A stretch of DNA of 64,000 nt from Photobacterium sp. SKA34 (GTDB taxonomy: Bacteria > Pseudomonadota > Gammaproteobacteria > Enterobacterales > Vibrionaceae). Shown here one piece after another: positions 18,127 to 26,332 of this stretch (position 1 is the first letter of the stretch; every line of letters starts with the position of its first letter). The notes beneath the pieces were generated by a model, which worked only from the letters and a program-made list of their open reading frames with translations, did not search any database and had not been told where the DNA came from. The stretch is from the NCBI RefSeq assembly GCF_000153325.1, contig NZ_CH724142.1, positions 1-64,000 of the forward strand, in the 5' to 3' direction. Made by a program: the position numbers and the translations under genes.

Positions 18127-19644
18127 GTGAAACAACATTCATCAACAGAAGCACCTGAAAACCATCAAGCTAAATTCGTTACAGGTTCACCAATGCGCCA
18201 CATTGTTGTGATGTCTGGAACTGGTGCAATCGGCTTGATGGCGCTGTTTTTGGTTGATTTATTAGATATGTTTTTCATTAGCCTGTTGGGTGAAGTTGAA
18301 CTGGCAGCTGCTATTGGTTTTGCAGGTACGTTAGTCTTCTTCTCTACTTCTATATCGATAGGTACATCAATTGCCTCTGGCGCACTTGTCTCGCGCGCTT
18401 TAGGTCAAAATGATCGAGGGCAGGCTAAAAGTATGGCGACGAATGTCATGTTGTTTGCTGTCTTTATTAGTATTGTAATGGTTGCAGCTATGCTGTGGAA
18501 TTTGCCTCTATTACTTGATGCAATTGGTGCAAAAGGACATGTCGCAGAAGCCGCTAGCCAGTATCTGATTATTCTACTACCAAGCGCACCGTTAATGGCT
18601 GTATCTATGGCGGCAGGCGCTGCAATGCGTGGTGTGGGTGATGCTCGTCGTTCAATGATGACAACGCTGATTGGCGGTGGTGTGAATGCAGTACTTGATC
18701 CATTATTTATTTTTGGTTTTTCAATGGGCATGCAAGGTGCTGCGATATCTTCAGTTATTGCACGCCTAGCTGTGACCATCTTCTCGTTATATGTTGTTAT
18801 TTATAAACATAAATTATTAGCAAAGCCTGATTTTTCTCAGTTTAAATTGGCGATGCCAACCATTGCTAAAATTGCGTTTCCTGCCATTTTAACCAATACC
18901 GCGACGCCTATTGGTAATGCGGTTGTTACAAGTAATATTGCACAATTTGGCGAGAGCTTTGTGGCAGGTTATGCCGTTATCGGGCGTATTATGCCAGTCT
19001 GCTTTGCTTTAGTTTTTTCGTTATCAGGCGCCGTTGGCCCTATTATTGGGCAAAACTTTGGTGCTGAACGCTGGGATCGTATTCAACAAATTCTACGTGA
19101 TGCAATGCTCTTTACTGCAGTATATTGTGTTTTGGTGTCTATCGTTCTATGGCTAGGACAAAATCAGCTCATCGCTATCTTCAGTTTAACGGGAGATGCT
19201 GCAGAAATTGTCGGTGTGTTCTGTACCTTCATTGCTGTAACTTTTATTTTTAATGGCGCACTCTTTGTTGCCAATGCAGCATTCAACAACCTCAATCGTC
19301 CAACATGGTCAACAGCATTGAATATGGGGAAAGCAACAATAGGTACGATCCCTTTTGTACTTATTGGGGGACATCTTGCCGGTGCGAGTGGGGTGTTAAT
19401 CGGCCAAGCGGTTGGCTCCGTTGTCTTTGGCTTACTGGGTTTTTATTTAGTATTAAAACAAGTTAAGAAAATGGGCTTAGCGCATGAACATCAAGATGTG
19501 GCTGATCATGAAATATTAACGCCATCTGTGCCAGTAACACCGTTCTGCTCATCTCGTACTTATATGGGAACCGAAGGGGTACTAGAAGAAGCACTGAATA
19601 GTGAACACCTTGACGATGATGTAAAAGCTGAAAAAAACAAATAA
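18127..19644 (+). CDS. MATE-family efflux transporter
   Basis: Inner-membrane multidrug or toxin exporter driven by Na+ or H+. The 505-residue protein has about twelve hydrophobic segments in two similar halves, with GALVSRALGQNDRGQAK in the first half and VGPIIGQNFGAERWDRI in the second, typical of the family. A hydrophilic tail of about 45 residues follows the last helix. GTG at 18127 follows GAGG. Substrates cannot be predicted. It ends in a terminator that lies directly against the promoter of the zinc ATPase gene. Confidence 0.88.
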   Translation: MKQHSSTEAPENHQAKFVTGSPMRHIVVMSGTGAIGLMALFLVDLLDMFFISLLGEVELAAAIGFAGTLVFFSTSISIGTSIASGALVSRALGQNDRGQAKSMATNVMLFAVFISIVMVAAMLWNLPLLLDAIGAKGHVAEAASQYLIILLPSAPLMAVSMAAGAAMRGVGDARRSMMTTLIGGGVNAVLDPLFIFGFSMGMQGAAISSVIARLAVTIFSLYVVIYKHKLLAKPDFSQFKLAMPTIAKIAFPAILTNTATPIGNAVVTSNIAQFGESFVAGYAVIGRIMPVCFALVFSLSGAVGPIIGQNFGAERWDRIQQILRDAMLFTAVYCVLVSIVLWLGQNQLIAIFSLTGDAAEIVGVFCTFIAVTFIFNGALFVANAAFNNLNRPTWSTALNMGKATIGTIPFVLIGGHLAGASGVLIGQAVGSVVFGLLGFYLVLKQVKKMGLAHEHQDVADHEILTPSVPVTPFCSSRTYMGTEGVLEEALNSEHLDDDVKAEKNK

Positions 19645-19736
19645 TAAATACGCTCTGAATCAGACCTTATGAGTACCTGTGATTCTGGTGATGAAGCTTT
19701 AGCGGTGATAGATGAGCATATAGTATGAGTTGACTG

Positions 19737-19770
19737 CAAAAGCCAAACCATAAAAGTTTGGCTTTTTTTA
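19737..19770 (+). terminator. terminator after the MATE gene
   Basis: 10-bp stem (19739-19748 with 19756-19765) and a T-run; its end touches the -35 element at 19771. Confidence 0.88.
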
Positions 19771-19802
19771 TTGACCTTAGACATTACTCCAAGGTTTATA
19801 TT
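19771..19802 (+). promoter_or_regulatory. MerR-family-type promoter of the metal ATPase gene
   Basis: -35 TTGACC (19771-19776), a 20-bp spacer, and -10 TATATT (19797-19802). The dyad ACCTT...AAGGT (19774-19795) sits in the over-long spacer. This architecture is characteristic of promoters activated by ZntR, CueR and CadR, which twist the DNA to align the two elements. No merR-type gene is in the window. Confidence 0.75.
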
Positions 19803-19838
19803 GACTACAGATAATCAAAGCACTCAAGGAGAACGATT

Positions 19839-22412
19839 ATGTGTGCTCAATGTAATAATAAAAAACTGCATGTTCATGCTGCAAAACCAACAGCGGTAAC
19901 AAAAGCGACAGTCACTGTTGAATCTTGTGAGTCAGCGACATGCTGTTCATCAACCGCTTCTGAGAGTGTACAAAAACACACCGAAGGTTGTGGTGAGTCT
20001 GATACCGACGGCCCTGCTTCCTGTTGCTCATCTAAGAGTGACAAAGTACTTAATGCAGCAACACTATCAGCAATAGATGCCATTCACCCAAATAAAAAAC
20101 AATCAACCTTTACAGTATCTTCTATTGGTTCATCAGACACTGAAAGCGCCTCTCAACACGCGCACGTAGAGTCAGAGCACCAGCATTCAGAACATGACGA
20201 CTCAAGTCATTCATCTTCAGTAAAAAGTTGTTGTTCAACGTCAACCTCATCAAAAGAGCAAGCGATTGAAGCGTCTCTAGCACAATCGGCTCACGGTCAA
20301 ACATTTAGCTGGAAAGTGATAGGCATGGATTGTCCAAGCTGCGCGGCTAAATTGGAAAAATCAATTTCGAGTCTTACTGAAGTTGAAACGGTAAAAGTGA
20401 TGTTTGCGACGGAAAAGCTAATCGTTAACATGCAAGCTAATCAGCAAACCGATAACAATAAATTAAAAAAACAGATTGAAGATAAAGCACAGGCAACTGG
20501 TTTTACCTTAGTGTCTAATGTTGCAGCGGCTGAAGCGTTACCAAAAAAATCATTTATTCAAGAACACTTAGAAGTCATTGTTATTGCGGCAATGATGATT
20601 GCCTCTTTCTTAATTGATAAAGTGTCACATTCATGGGGTTTAGCGGCATTTACTTTAACCACAGTTGTTGGCTTAGTGCCCATTGTGAAAAAAGCTATTA
20701 GCTTAGGTAAATCAGGTTCACCATTCTCGATTGAAACCCTAATGAGTATTGCTGCCATTGGTGCACTGTACTTAGGGGAAACCGCAGAAGCGGCAATGGT
20801 CATTTTACTGTTTTTAATTGGTGAACAATTAGAAGGGTATGCCGCATCACGTGCACGAAGTGGTGTAAAAGCATTAATGGATTTGGTGCCTGAAGATGCC
20901 AATGTAGTGCTGCCAAACGGTGAGAAGAAACAAGTTCCAGCAAGCGAGTTAAAACCCGGTGATGTGATTGAAGTCGTACCCGGTGAGCGTTTACCGGCTG
21001 ATGGCCAAGTTTTAGATGTGGTCGCGAGTTTTGATGAAAGCGCGCTAACAGGGGAATCAGTACCGGTTGAACGAACACCTGGCCAGAAAGTAATGGCGGG
21101 TAGCATGGCATCAGACAAAGTGGTTCGATTAACGATTGTGTCTGCGCAAGGTGAAAATGCGATCGACCGTATTCTTCATCTCATTGAAGATGCAGAATCA
21201 CGTAAAGCACCGCTAGAGCGCTTTATTGATAAATTCAGCCGTTGGTACACTCCTGCAATGATGCTATTAGCAACACTTGCCATCATTATACCGCCGCTTG
21301 TTTTTGGTCAATCATGGGATGAGTGGATTTATAAAGGTCTAGCGTTATTACTTATTGCTTGTCCTTGCGCACTTGTTATTTCAACGCCAGCAGCAATTAC
21401 TTCAGGTTTAGCAGCAGCAGCGCGTCGCGGTGCATTAATCAAAGGTGGTGCTGCACTAGAACAACTTGGTCATATCGAAACTGTTGCGTTTGATAAAACA
21501 GGTACGCTAACGGAAGGTAAACCTGTGGTGACGGATTTAATTAGCTGGGATAACAATCCCGATCAATTATTACGTCAAGCTGCGGCCGTTGAATCAGGCT
21601 CGTTACACCCATTAGCAACAGCTGTGGTTAACCTTGCTCGAGAAAAATCATTATCAGTTGTTGAGGCAGAAAATCGTGAGGCACTAGCAGGTCGCGGTAT
21701 CCAAGGTGTTACCGAAGGCGATAACTTTATGTTATGTGCTGCCGATCGTCTACCAGAGCAAATTGTGTTAACTGATAATCAGCAACAGCAAGCGTTAGAT
21801 CTAGAAAGCGAAGGTAAAACGCTGGTGGTAGCCGTTCGTAATCAGCAAGCTGTAGGTTTGGTTGCATGGCGTGATAATTTACGAAGTGATGCTTTAGAAG
21901 CGATCACTAAGCTGAAAAGCATTGGCGTGAATTCAGTGATGCTAACGGGTGATAACCCACGTGCGGCAGCTGCGATTGCTAAAGAAATAAATATTGATTT
22001 TCGTGCAGGGCTATTACCTGAAGACAAAGTAACAGAAGTCCGTAAGCTAAGTGAGCTACATTCTGTTGCCATGGTGGGTGATGGTATTAACGATGCGCCA
22101 GCAATGAAAACAGCAACAATTGGTGTCGCGATGGGCGGTGGTACAGATGTAGCGCTAGAAACCGCTGATGCAGCAATTACGCATAACCGTGTTTCTGAAC
22201 TGCCAGTGATGATTGAATTATCTCGTGCAACATTGAGCAATATTCGTCAAAACATCAGCTTAGCATTAGGTTTAAAAGCGGTGTTCCTTGTCACAACCTT
22301 ATTGGGCTTTACAGGGCTTTGGGTTGCAGTACTTGCAGACAGTGGTGCAACAGCGTTAGTAACACTGAATGCATTACGTTTATTGCGCTTTAAGCCGCAG
22401 AGCGAAAAGTAA
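19839..22412 (+). CDS. zntA: P1B-type Zn/Cd/Pb-exporting ATPase
   Basis: Pumps Zn(II), Cd(II) or Pb(II) out of the cytoplasm. The HMA metal-binding domain has GMDCPSC at 162-168. The transport helix holds the CPC signature (LIACPCALV), followed by the phosphorylation site DKTGTLTEGKP, the ATP-binding SLHPLA and the hinge GDGINDAPA. The 857-residue length exceeds E. coli ZntA (732) because of a 155-residue N-terminal extension. That extension carries three Cys-Cys-Ser clusters (about 34-37, 61-65, 130-133) and a His-rich run (107-124). The AAGGAG site fits ATG 19839. Expression is probably controlled by a ZntR/CadR-like activator. Confidence 0.9.
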   Translation: MCAQCNNKKLHVHAAKPTAVTKATVTVESCESATCCSSTASESVQKHTEGCGESDTDGPASCCSSKSDKVLNAATLSAIDAIHPNKKQSTFTVSSIGSSDTESASQHAHVESEHQHSEHDDSSHSSSVKSCCSTSTSSKEQAIEASLAQSAHGQTFSWKVIGMDCPSCAAKLEKSISSLTEVETVKVMFATEKLIVNMQANQQTDNNKLKKQIEDKAQATGFTLVSNVAAAEALPKKSFIQEHLEVIVIAAMMIASFLIDKVSHSWGLAAFTLTTVVGLVPIVKKAISLGKSGSPFSIETLMSIAAIGALYLGETAEAAMVILLFLIGEQLEGYAASRARSGVKALMDLVPEDANVVLPNGEKKQVPASELKPGDVIEVVPGERLPADGQVLDVVASFDESALTGESVPVERTPGQKVMAGSMASDKVVRLTIVSAQGENAIDRILHLIEDAESRKAPLERFIDKFSRWYTPAMMLLATLAIIIPPLVFGQSWDEWIYKGLALLLIACPCALVISTPAAITSGLAAAARRGALIKGGAALEQLGHIETVAFDKTGTLTEGKPVVTDLISWDNNPDQLLRQAAAVESGSLHPLATAVVNLAREKSLSVVEAENREALAGRGIQGVTEGDNFMLCAADRLPEQIVLTDNQQQQALDLESEGKTLVVAVRNQQAVGLVAWRDNLRSDALEAITKLKSIGVNSVMLTGDNPRAAAAIAKEINIDFRAGLLPEDKVTEVRKLSELHSVAMVGDGINDAPAMKTATIGVAMGGGTDVALETADAAITHNRVSELPVMIELSRATLSNIRQNISLALGLKAVFLVTTLLGFTGLWVAVLADSGATALVTLNALRLLRFKPQSEK

Positions 22413-22445
22413 AAACTAATTGCTCTGAGCATTAGTGACTAGTCC

Positions 22446-22496
22446 AAACGGTATGATATGAACAATGATGTATTGTTTATCATGCCGTTTTTTTCG
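22446..22496 (+). terminator. terminator after the zntA gene
   Basis: Long imperfect hairpin (22446-22466 with 22472-22490), tipped by ATTGTT and closed by AAACGG/CCGTTT, followed by T's. Confidence 0.8.
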
Positions 22497-22578
22497 TTAT
22501 AGGACTGGAAAACAGAGTAAAGAGTACATGCGTGAGAAAACGAATTTTTGTGATTTCGGCAATAAGATATCGTTTTCG

Positions 22579-22594
22579 TGTGATTAAGATCGTA
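22579..22594. promoter_or_regulatory. CRP-like site upstream of udp (proximal to zntA)
   Basis: TGTGATTAAGATCGTA matches 8 of 10 conserved bases of TGTGA-N6-TCACA. It lies 53 bp upstream of a second, better site. Confidence 0.5.
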
Positions 22595-22631
22595 TTTTTG
22601 TGTAACGAATTTTTAAATTGCTTTTTGTTGG

Positions 22632-22647
22632 TGTGACAGTGCTCACT
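22632..22647. promoter_or_regulatory. CRP site upstream of udp
   Basis: TGTGACAGTGCTCACT matches 9 of 10 conserved bases. Together with the site at 22579 it gives a 53-bp pair, the spacing used at CRP/CytR promoters of nucleoside genes in E. coli. Confidence 0.65.
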
Positions 22648-22806
22648 AAAAGTAGTTGAATCATTGGTTATTGTTACCACGTGTTTTTGATAGAGCATGT
22701 TGCAGTTTGTTTGACTCTTTCTATCAAAAAATTGATTAAAATAGTAATAACTCATAAGAATCACTCTGAACCTACAACAGAGCTGTTTAAATTAAAGGGT
22801 AACATT

Positions 22807-23574
22807 ATGTCTGATAATAAAGTCTTCCACTTAGGTGTTAATAAAGCTGATCTTAATGGTGCAGAATTAGCGATTATTCCCGGTGATCCAGCACGTGTTG
22901 AGAAAATTGCAAACTTAATGGATAACCCTGAGTTTTTAGCTAGCTCTCGTGAGTATACTGTATTTCGCGCTAAATTAGACGGTAAATCAGTGGTTGTGTG
23001 TTCAACGGGTATCGGCGGTCCATCAACCTCTATTGCTGTTGAAGAATTAGCACAACTAGGTGTAACAACCTTCCTACGAGTGGGAACAACAGGTGCAATT
23101 CAGCCTAACATTAACCCAGGCGACATGATCGTAACGACAGGCTCAGTGCGTTTAGATGGTGCAAGTTTGCACTTCGCACCAATGGAGTTCCCAGCTGTTG
23201 CTGACTTCGGTGTTGCAACTGCAATGAAACAAGCATGTGATGATGAGCATGCAGTAGTACACACAGGTGTAACAGCATCAAGTGATACGTTCTACCCAGG
23301 TCAAGAGCGTTACGACACGTTCTCGGGTCGCGTAGTTCGTCGTTTCCAAGGCTCAATGAAAGAGTGGCAAGAAATGGGCGTGCTTAACTTTGAAATGGAA
23401 TCAGCAACGCTATTAACTATGTGTGCAAGCTCCGGTTTACGTGCGGGTTGTGTAGCGGGTGTTATTATTAACCGTACACAAAAAGAGACACCAGATCACG
23501 CAACACTAAAAGAAACCGAAGCAAAATCAATTAAGATCGTGGTAGAAGCTGCACGTAAAATACTGGCTGAATAA
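22807..23574 (+). CDS. udp: uridine phosphorylase
   Basis: Cleaves uridine with phosphate to uracil and ribose 1-phosphate, for pyrimidine salvage. The start at 22807 ([16 protein letters not shown]) is preferred over the long upstream frame: an AAGGGTAAC ribosome site precedes it and 255 residues is the family length. The nucleoside-phosphorylase motifs [28 protein letters not shown] and [10 protein letters not shown] are present. It stands alone with its own terminator. Paired CRP sites 160-230 bp upstream suggest catabolite and perhaps CytR control. Confidence 0.95.
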   Translation: MSDNKVFHLGVNKADLNGAELAIIPGDPARVEKIANLMDNPEFLASSREYTVFRAKLDGKSVVVCSTGIGGPSTSIAVEELAQLGVTTFLRVGTTGAIQPNINPGDMIVTTGSVRLDGASLHFAPMEFPAVADFGVATAMKQACDDEHAVVHTGVTASSDTFYPGQERYDTFSGRVVRRFQGSMKEWQEMGVLNFEMESATLLTMCASSGLRAGCVAGVIINRTQKETPDHATLKETEAKSIKIVVEAARKILAE

Positions 23575-23600
23575 GATTTAATTCTTAAAAATATATATTA

Positions 23601-23629
23601 AAAAGCCGCTCTTAGGAGCGGCTTTTTAT
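23601..23629 (+). terminator. terminator after udp
   Basis: 8-bp GC-rich stem (23604-23611 with 23616-23623), loop TTAG, T5. Confidence 0.9.
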
Positions 23630-23698
23630 TTTCAATAATACTGTCATGAATAAAAAGGTTTAAATAAAATGGGTTATGATATGAAAATTCTTTTTAGA

Positions 23699-24178
23699 TT
23701 AAACGGCAAAGTCTAGAGAAATATAAAAAGTATCAAGTTGAGACATATTACGTGTTTTCCAAACTCTTCTTGTATCATGAACTCTGTAACCAAATTCAGT
23801 ATTAAAGTTCTTATTGATTCGATAATTAATCCCTGTCTGTGCGCCTAAAATAAGATCATCTTTGCTCGATTCTGCAATTTGGACTCCCGTACTCGCACCA
23901 ATAAATCCTCGCCAATCTCCACTCTTCGTAAAGGGTACTAAGTAGTCATAAGACGCTACAAAGTTGTAGAGTTCTTTTTTTATCTCAAGGTAGCCATAGA
24001 GCCGGTGGTTATCGTTAATATTAGCGCCGATCCTTACACTTGGATTAAAATCCCAACGATTGTTGATACTACTGACACCATCATTAATACCGACACCAAT
24101 AAATGCTTGTGGTTCTGAGGCTTGGACAGACATACTGGCAAATAAGCCAAATAAAACAGGTGCAAATTTTAATTTCAT
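23699..24178 (-). CDS. small outer-membrane beta-barrel protein
   Basis: A 159-residue exported protein. The signal peptide (about 1-20, ending SVQAS) is followed by alternating amphipathic strands, for example SVRIGANINDNHRLYGYLEI and GINYRINKNFNTEFGYRVHD, and a terminal strand ending in an aromatic-containing segment (FYISLDFAV) typical of outer-membrane barrels. The predicted number of strands is about eight. It resembles the OmpA/OmpW-like small barrels but no precise family was recognised. An AGGAAGA ribosome site fits the start. The divergent side holds the iron-uptake island. Confidence 0.7.
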   Translation of the reverse strand: MKLKFAPVLFGLFASMSVQASEPQAFIGVGINDGVSSINNRWDFNPSVRIGANINDNHRLYGYLEIKKELYNFVASYDYLVPFTKSGDWRGFIGASTGVQIAESSKDDLILGAQTGINYRINKNFNTEFGYRVHDTRRVWKTRNMSQLDTFYISLDFAV

Positions 24179-24290
24179 TCTTCCTCCAAATTATTTAGAG
24201 GACAATACATTATTCGCTAAAGGGATGCTGAGGGTTTGTGTAAGATAATGTTAATGCGATTAATTGATCTGTTAGTCTATTTTTATTATT

Positions 24291-24410
24291 TGTTTTACTT
24301 CAACCAAACTTGAGGTTTTATGCTTTCACTACATCAATTTTGTTGGTGGCGAGATAACAGAAATAAAGTAAGAAATCAGCGATGAGAAAATTTGTTGATA
24401 AAGGGGGGCG
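24291..24410 (+). repeat. left copy of the island-flanking repeat (gene remnant)
   Basis: About 110 bp clearly related to 39180-39297, including an identical 15-bp block AACTTGAGGTTTTAT. It carries the same promoter layout (-35 TTTACT at 24294, 19-bp spacer, -10 TATGCT at 24319) and a start codon at 24382 followed by MRKFVDKG, which parallels MKKFLNNG at 39273. The frame stops after 15 codons. It is thus a degraded 5' end of the gene found intact beyond the aerobactin cluster. Confidence 0.7.
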
Positions 24411-24519
24411 TTTAGAATTATGTATGTAAAACTTATTTTGAAAGATTCACCACTTAAAATAGTCTCTAACTCAAACACTAAATTGGCTCAACATCACACA
24501 ATGTAATATAAATGACCAT

Positions 24520-24538
24520 GATATTGATTATCATTTGC
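24520..24538. promoter_or_regulatory. Fur box upstream of the ferric-aerobactin ABC genes
   Basis: GATATTGATTATCATTTGC matches 15 of 19 bases of the classical Fur box. It lies 68 bp before the ATPase start codon, so the ABC operon is probably iron-repressed. Confidence 0.75.
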
Positions 24539-24605
24539 GTTTAAACCTTGTTCTGTCATGATATGCTACATTAACTCTTTATTTGTGTGTTTTTTGCTTA
24601 TTATG

Positions 24606-25373
24606 ATGTTTAGCTTAGACAATGTATCTTTCTGTATTAAAGACAAAATAATACTTCATCCTCTTTCTTTGGAAATAGAAAAAGGGAAATTTACTACTTT
24701 TCTAGGTCACAATGGTTGTGGTAAATCGACACTCGTTAAATTACTCAGCAAACAAAATAGACCGACAAATGGTACAGTTTATTTACAATCAAAACCGATA
24801 GAGCAAACTACACCTAAAGAATTTGCTCAAAGTGTCGCTTATTTGCCTCAACATCCACCTGTTACGGAAGGTATCACTGTTAAAGAGTTAGTGGAGTTTG
24901 GTCGTTACCCATGGAAAGGTGTCATGGGACGTTATACGGCTGAGGACCATCATTTTGTGAATGAAGCTATTCTCAAGGTTGGATTAGATAATATGAAAAA
25001 CCGCTTTGTTAGCACTTTGTCTGGTGGTGAGAGGCAAAGAGCTTGGGTTGCAATGTTATTGGCCCAACAAAGTGAGTGTATTGTTCTAGATGAGCCGACT
25101 TCTGCATTAGATGTTGCCCACCAATTCGAGCTATTGAAACTTATTCGTCAACTAAATTGCGAACTCGGTTTAACTGTTGTGACCGTGTTGCATGATATCA
25201 ATATGGCATCCAGGTTTAGTGATACTCTTATTGCATTGCATTCTGGAAAGCTTCTTTTTAAAGGTTCTTCAACAGAAATGATGGAAACGTCAGTTCTCGA
25301 GAGTGTATATGGTGTCAAACTTGGTTTGTTTGAGCACCCTTTATCAGGTCAGCCAATAAGTTTTGTTCTATGA
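24606..25373 (+). CDS. ferric-siderophore ABC transporter ATPase (FhuC/MatC-like)
   Basis: Drives import of ferric hydroxamate siderophore, here probably aerobactin, across the inner membrane. Walker A is GHNGCGKST, the signature is LSGGERQR, Walker B is CIVLDEPTSALD, and the switch histidine is in VTVLHDINMA. The start is set at the ATG of MFSLDNVSF, giving 255 residues as in FhuC; the frame opens 48 bp earlier with a hydrophobic stretch unlike the family. Binding protein and permease follow, as in the matCDB genes of Vibrio mimicus. Confidence 0.88.
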   Translation: MFSLDNVSFCIKDKIILHPLSLEIEKGKFTTFLGHNGCGKSTLVKLLSKQNRPTNGTVYLQSKPIEQTTPKEFAQSVAYLPQHPPVTEGITVKELVEFGRYPWKGVMGRYTAEDHHFVNEAILKVGLDNMKNRFVSTLSGGERQRAWVAMLLAQQSECIVLDEPTSALDVAHQFELLKLIRQLNCELGLTVVTVLHDINMASRFSDTLIALHSGKLLFKGSSTEMMETSVLESVYGVKLGLFEHPLSGQPISFVL

Positions 25374-25441
25374 AACATTTCGTTGAATGCTAAAAGAATA
25401 TTTATTTTATGTTTTTATATTCGTAAATTAAGGTGAGTATT

Positions 25442-26326
25442 TTGCGAGTTATTATTTCTATTTTACTTTTATTGAGCTCAAATTGCTTTGCTGAAATATT
25501 TAATCATGAAATGGGAAAAGTTGAATTTAATAAAACACCTAAAAAAGTGGTCGCATTGGATTGGGTTATGGCTGAGACACTCCTTTCTTTAGGTGTTATT
25601 CCATATGCTGTCGCAGATTCCGACGGATATAGAAAGTGGTTACAGGTTCCTAAATTACCAGATAGTGTTATTAATCTTGGTTCACGTAGGGAGCCAAATT
25701 TGGAATTGCTCAGTGAGATAAAACCAGACTTAATTTTAATGAGTGATCAATTAGCGCCAGTATTACCAAAGTTACAAGTTATTGCACCAACGATGGTTTT
25801 TACCGCTTATAATAATGATAAAAGTCCGATCTTAAAATTGAATAAAATATCCCTTAAATTAGGGCGGGTATTAAAGAAAGAAAAAGAAGCTCAAAATCTA
25901 GTTAATAAAACAGAAAAAGTATTTACAAAAAACGGAAAGCGATTAAAAGGAATCGGATTTAATAAGGAAATATTAATTGTTCGCTTCCTTGACGAATCAC
26001 ATCTTAGGGTGCATGGGGAAAACTCTCTATTAGGAAATGTTCTTAAAGAAATGCACTTAAATAATGCTTGGCAAAGCTCAACGAACCAGTGGGGCTTTTC
26101 TTCAATCAGTTTAGAAAAACTTGCCCCGTTACAAAAATCCTTTTTGGTTTATTTAGGTCCGATGAGTAAATCAAAAAAAGATTTAGTCTTTAATACACCA
26201 ATATGGAATGCGTTGGCATTTAAACGTGAAAATAGATGTCATGAACTAAAAACAATGTGGACATTTGGAGGATTAGAATCCGCTCAAAACTTTAGTAATA
26301 AATTAACTCAGTTATTTATCAAATAA
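25442..26326 (+). CDS. ferric-siderophore periplasmic binding protein (FhuD/MatD-like)
   Basis: Captures the ferric siderophore in the periplasm and hands it to the permease. The signal peptide is short (VIISILLLLSSNCFA, cleavage before E). The TroA/FhuD fold follows, with VVALDWVMAETLLSLGV, EPNLELLSEIKPDLIL and a C-terminal lobe. The TTG at 25442 is taken as start because AAGGTGAG lies just before it; a GTG at 25433 is the alternative but has no ribosome site of its own. The protein is about 294 residues, as for FhuD. Confidence 0.83.
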   Translation: MRVIISILLLLSSNCFAEIFNHEMGKVEFNKTPKKVVALDWVMAETLLSLGVIPYAVADSDGYRKWLQVPKLPDSVINLGSRREPNLELLSEIKPDLILMSDQLAPVLPKLQVIAPTMVFTAYNNDKSPILKLNKISLKLGRVLKKEKEAQNLVNKTEKVFTKNGKRLKGIGFNKEILIVRFLDESHLRVHGENSLLGNVLKEMHLNNAWQSSTNQWGFSSISLEKLAPLQKSFLVYLGPMSKSKKDLVFNTPIWNALAFKRENRCHELKTMWTFGGLESAQNFSNKLTQLFIK

Positions 26327-26332
26327 AATATT

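Noticed and set aside
24603..24605. Upstream start codons for the ABC ATPase (24558, 24603)
   Set aside because: The first adds a hydrophobic tail unlike FhuC; the second differs by a single residue and cannot be distinguished from the chosen start.
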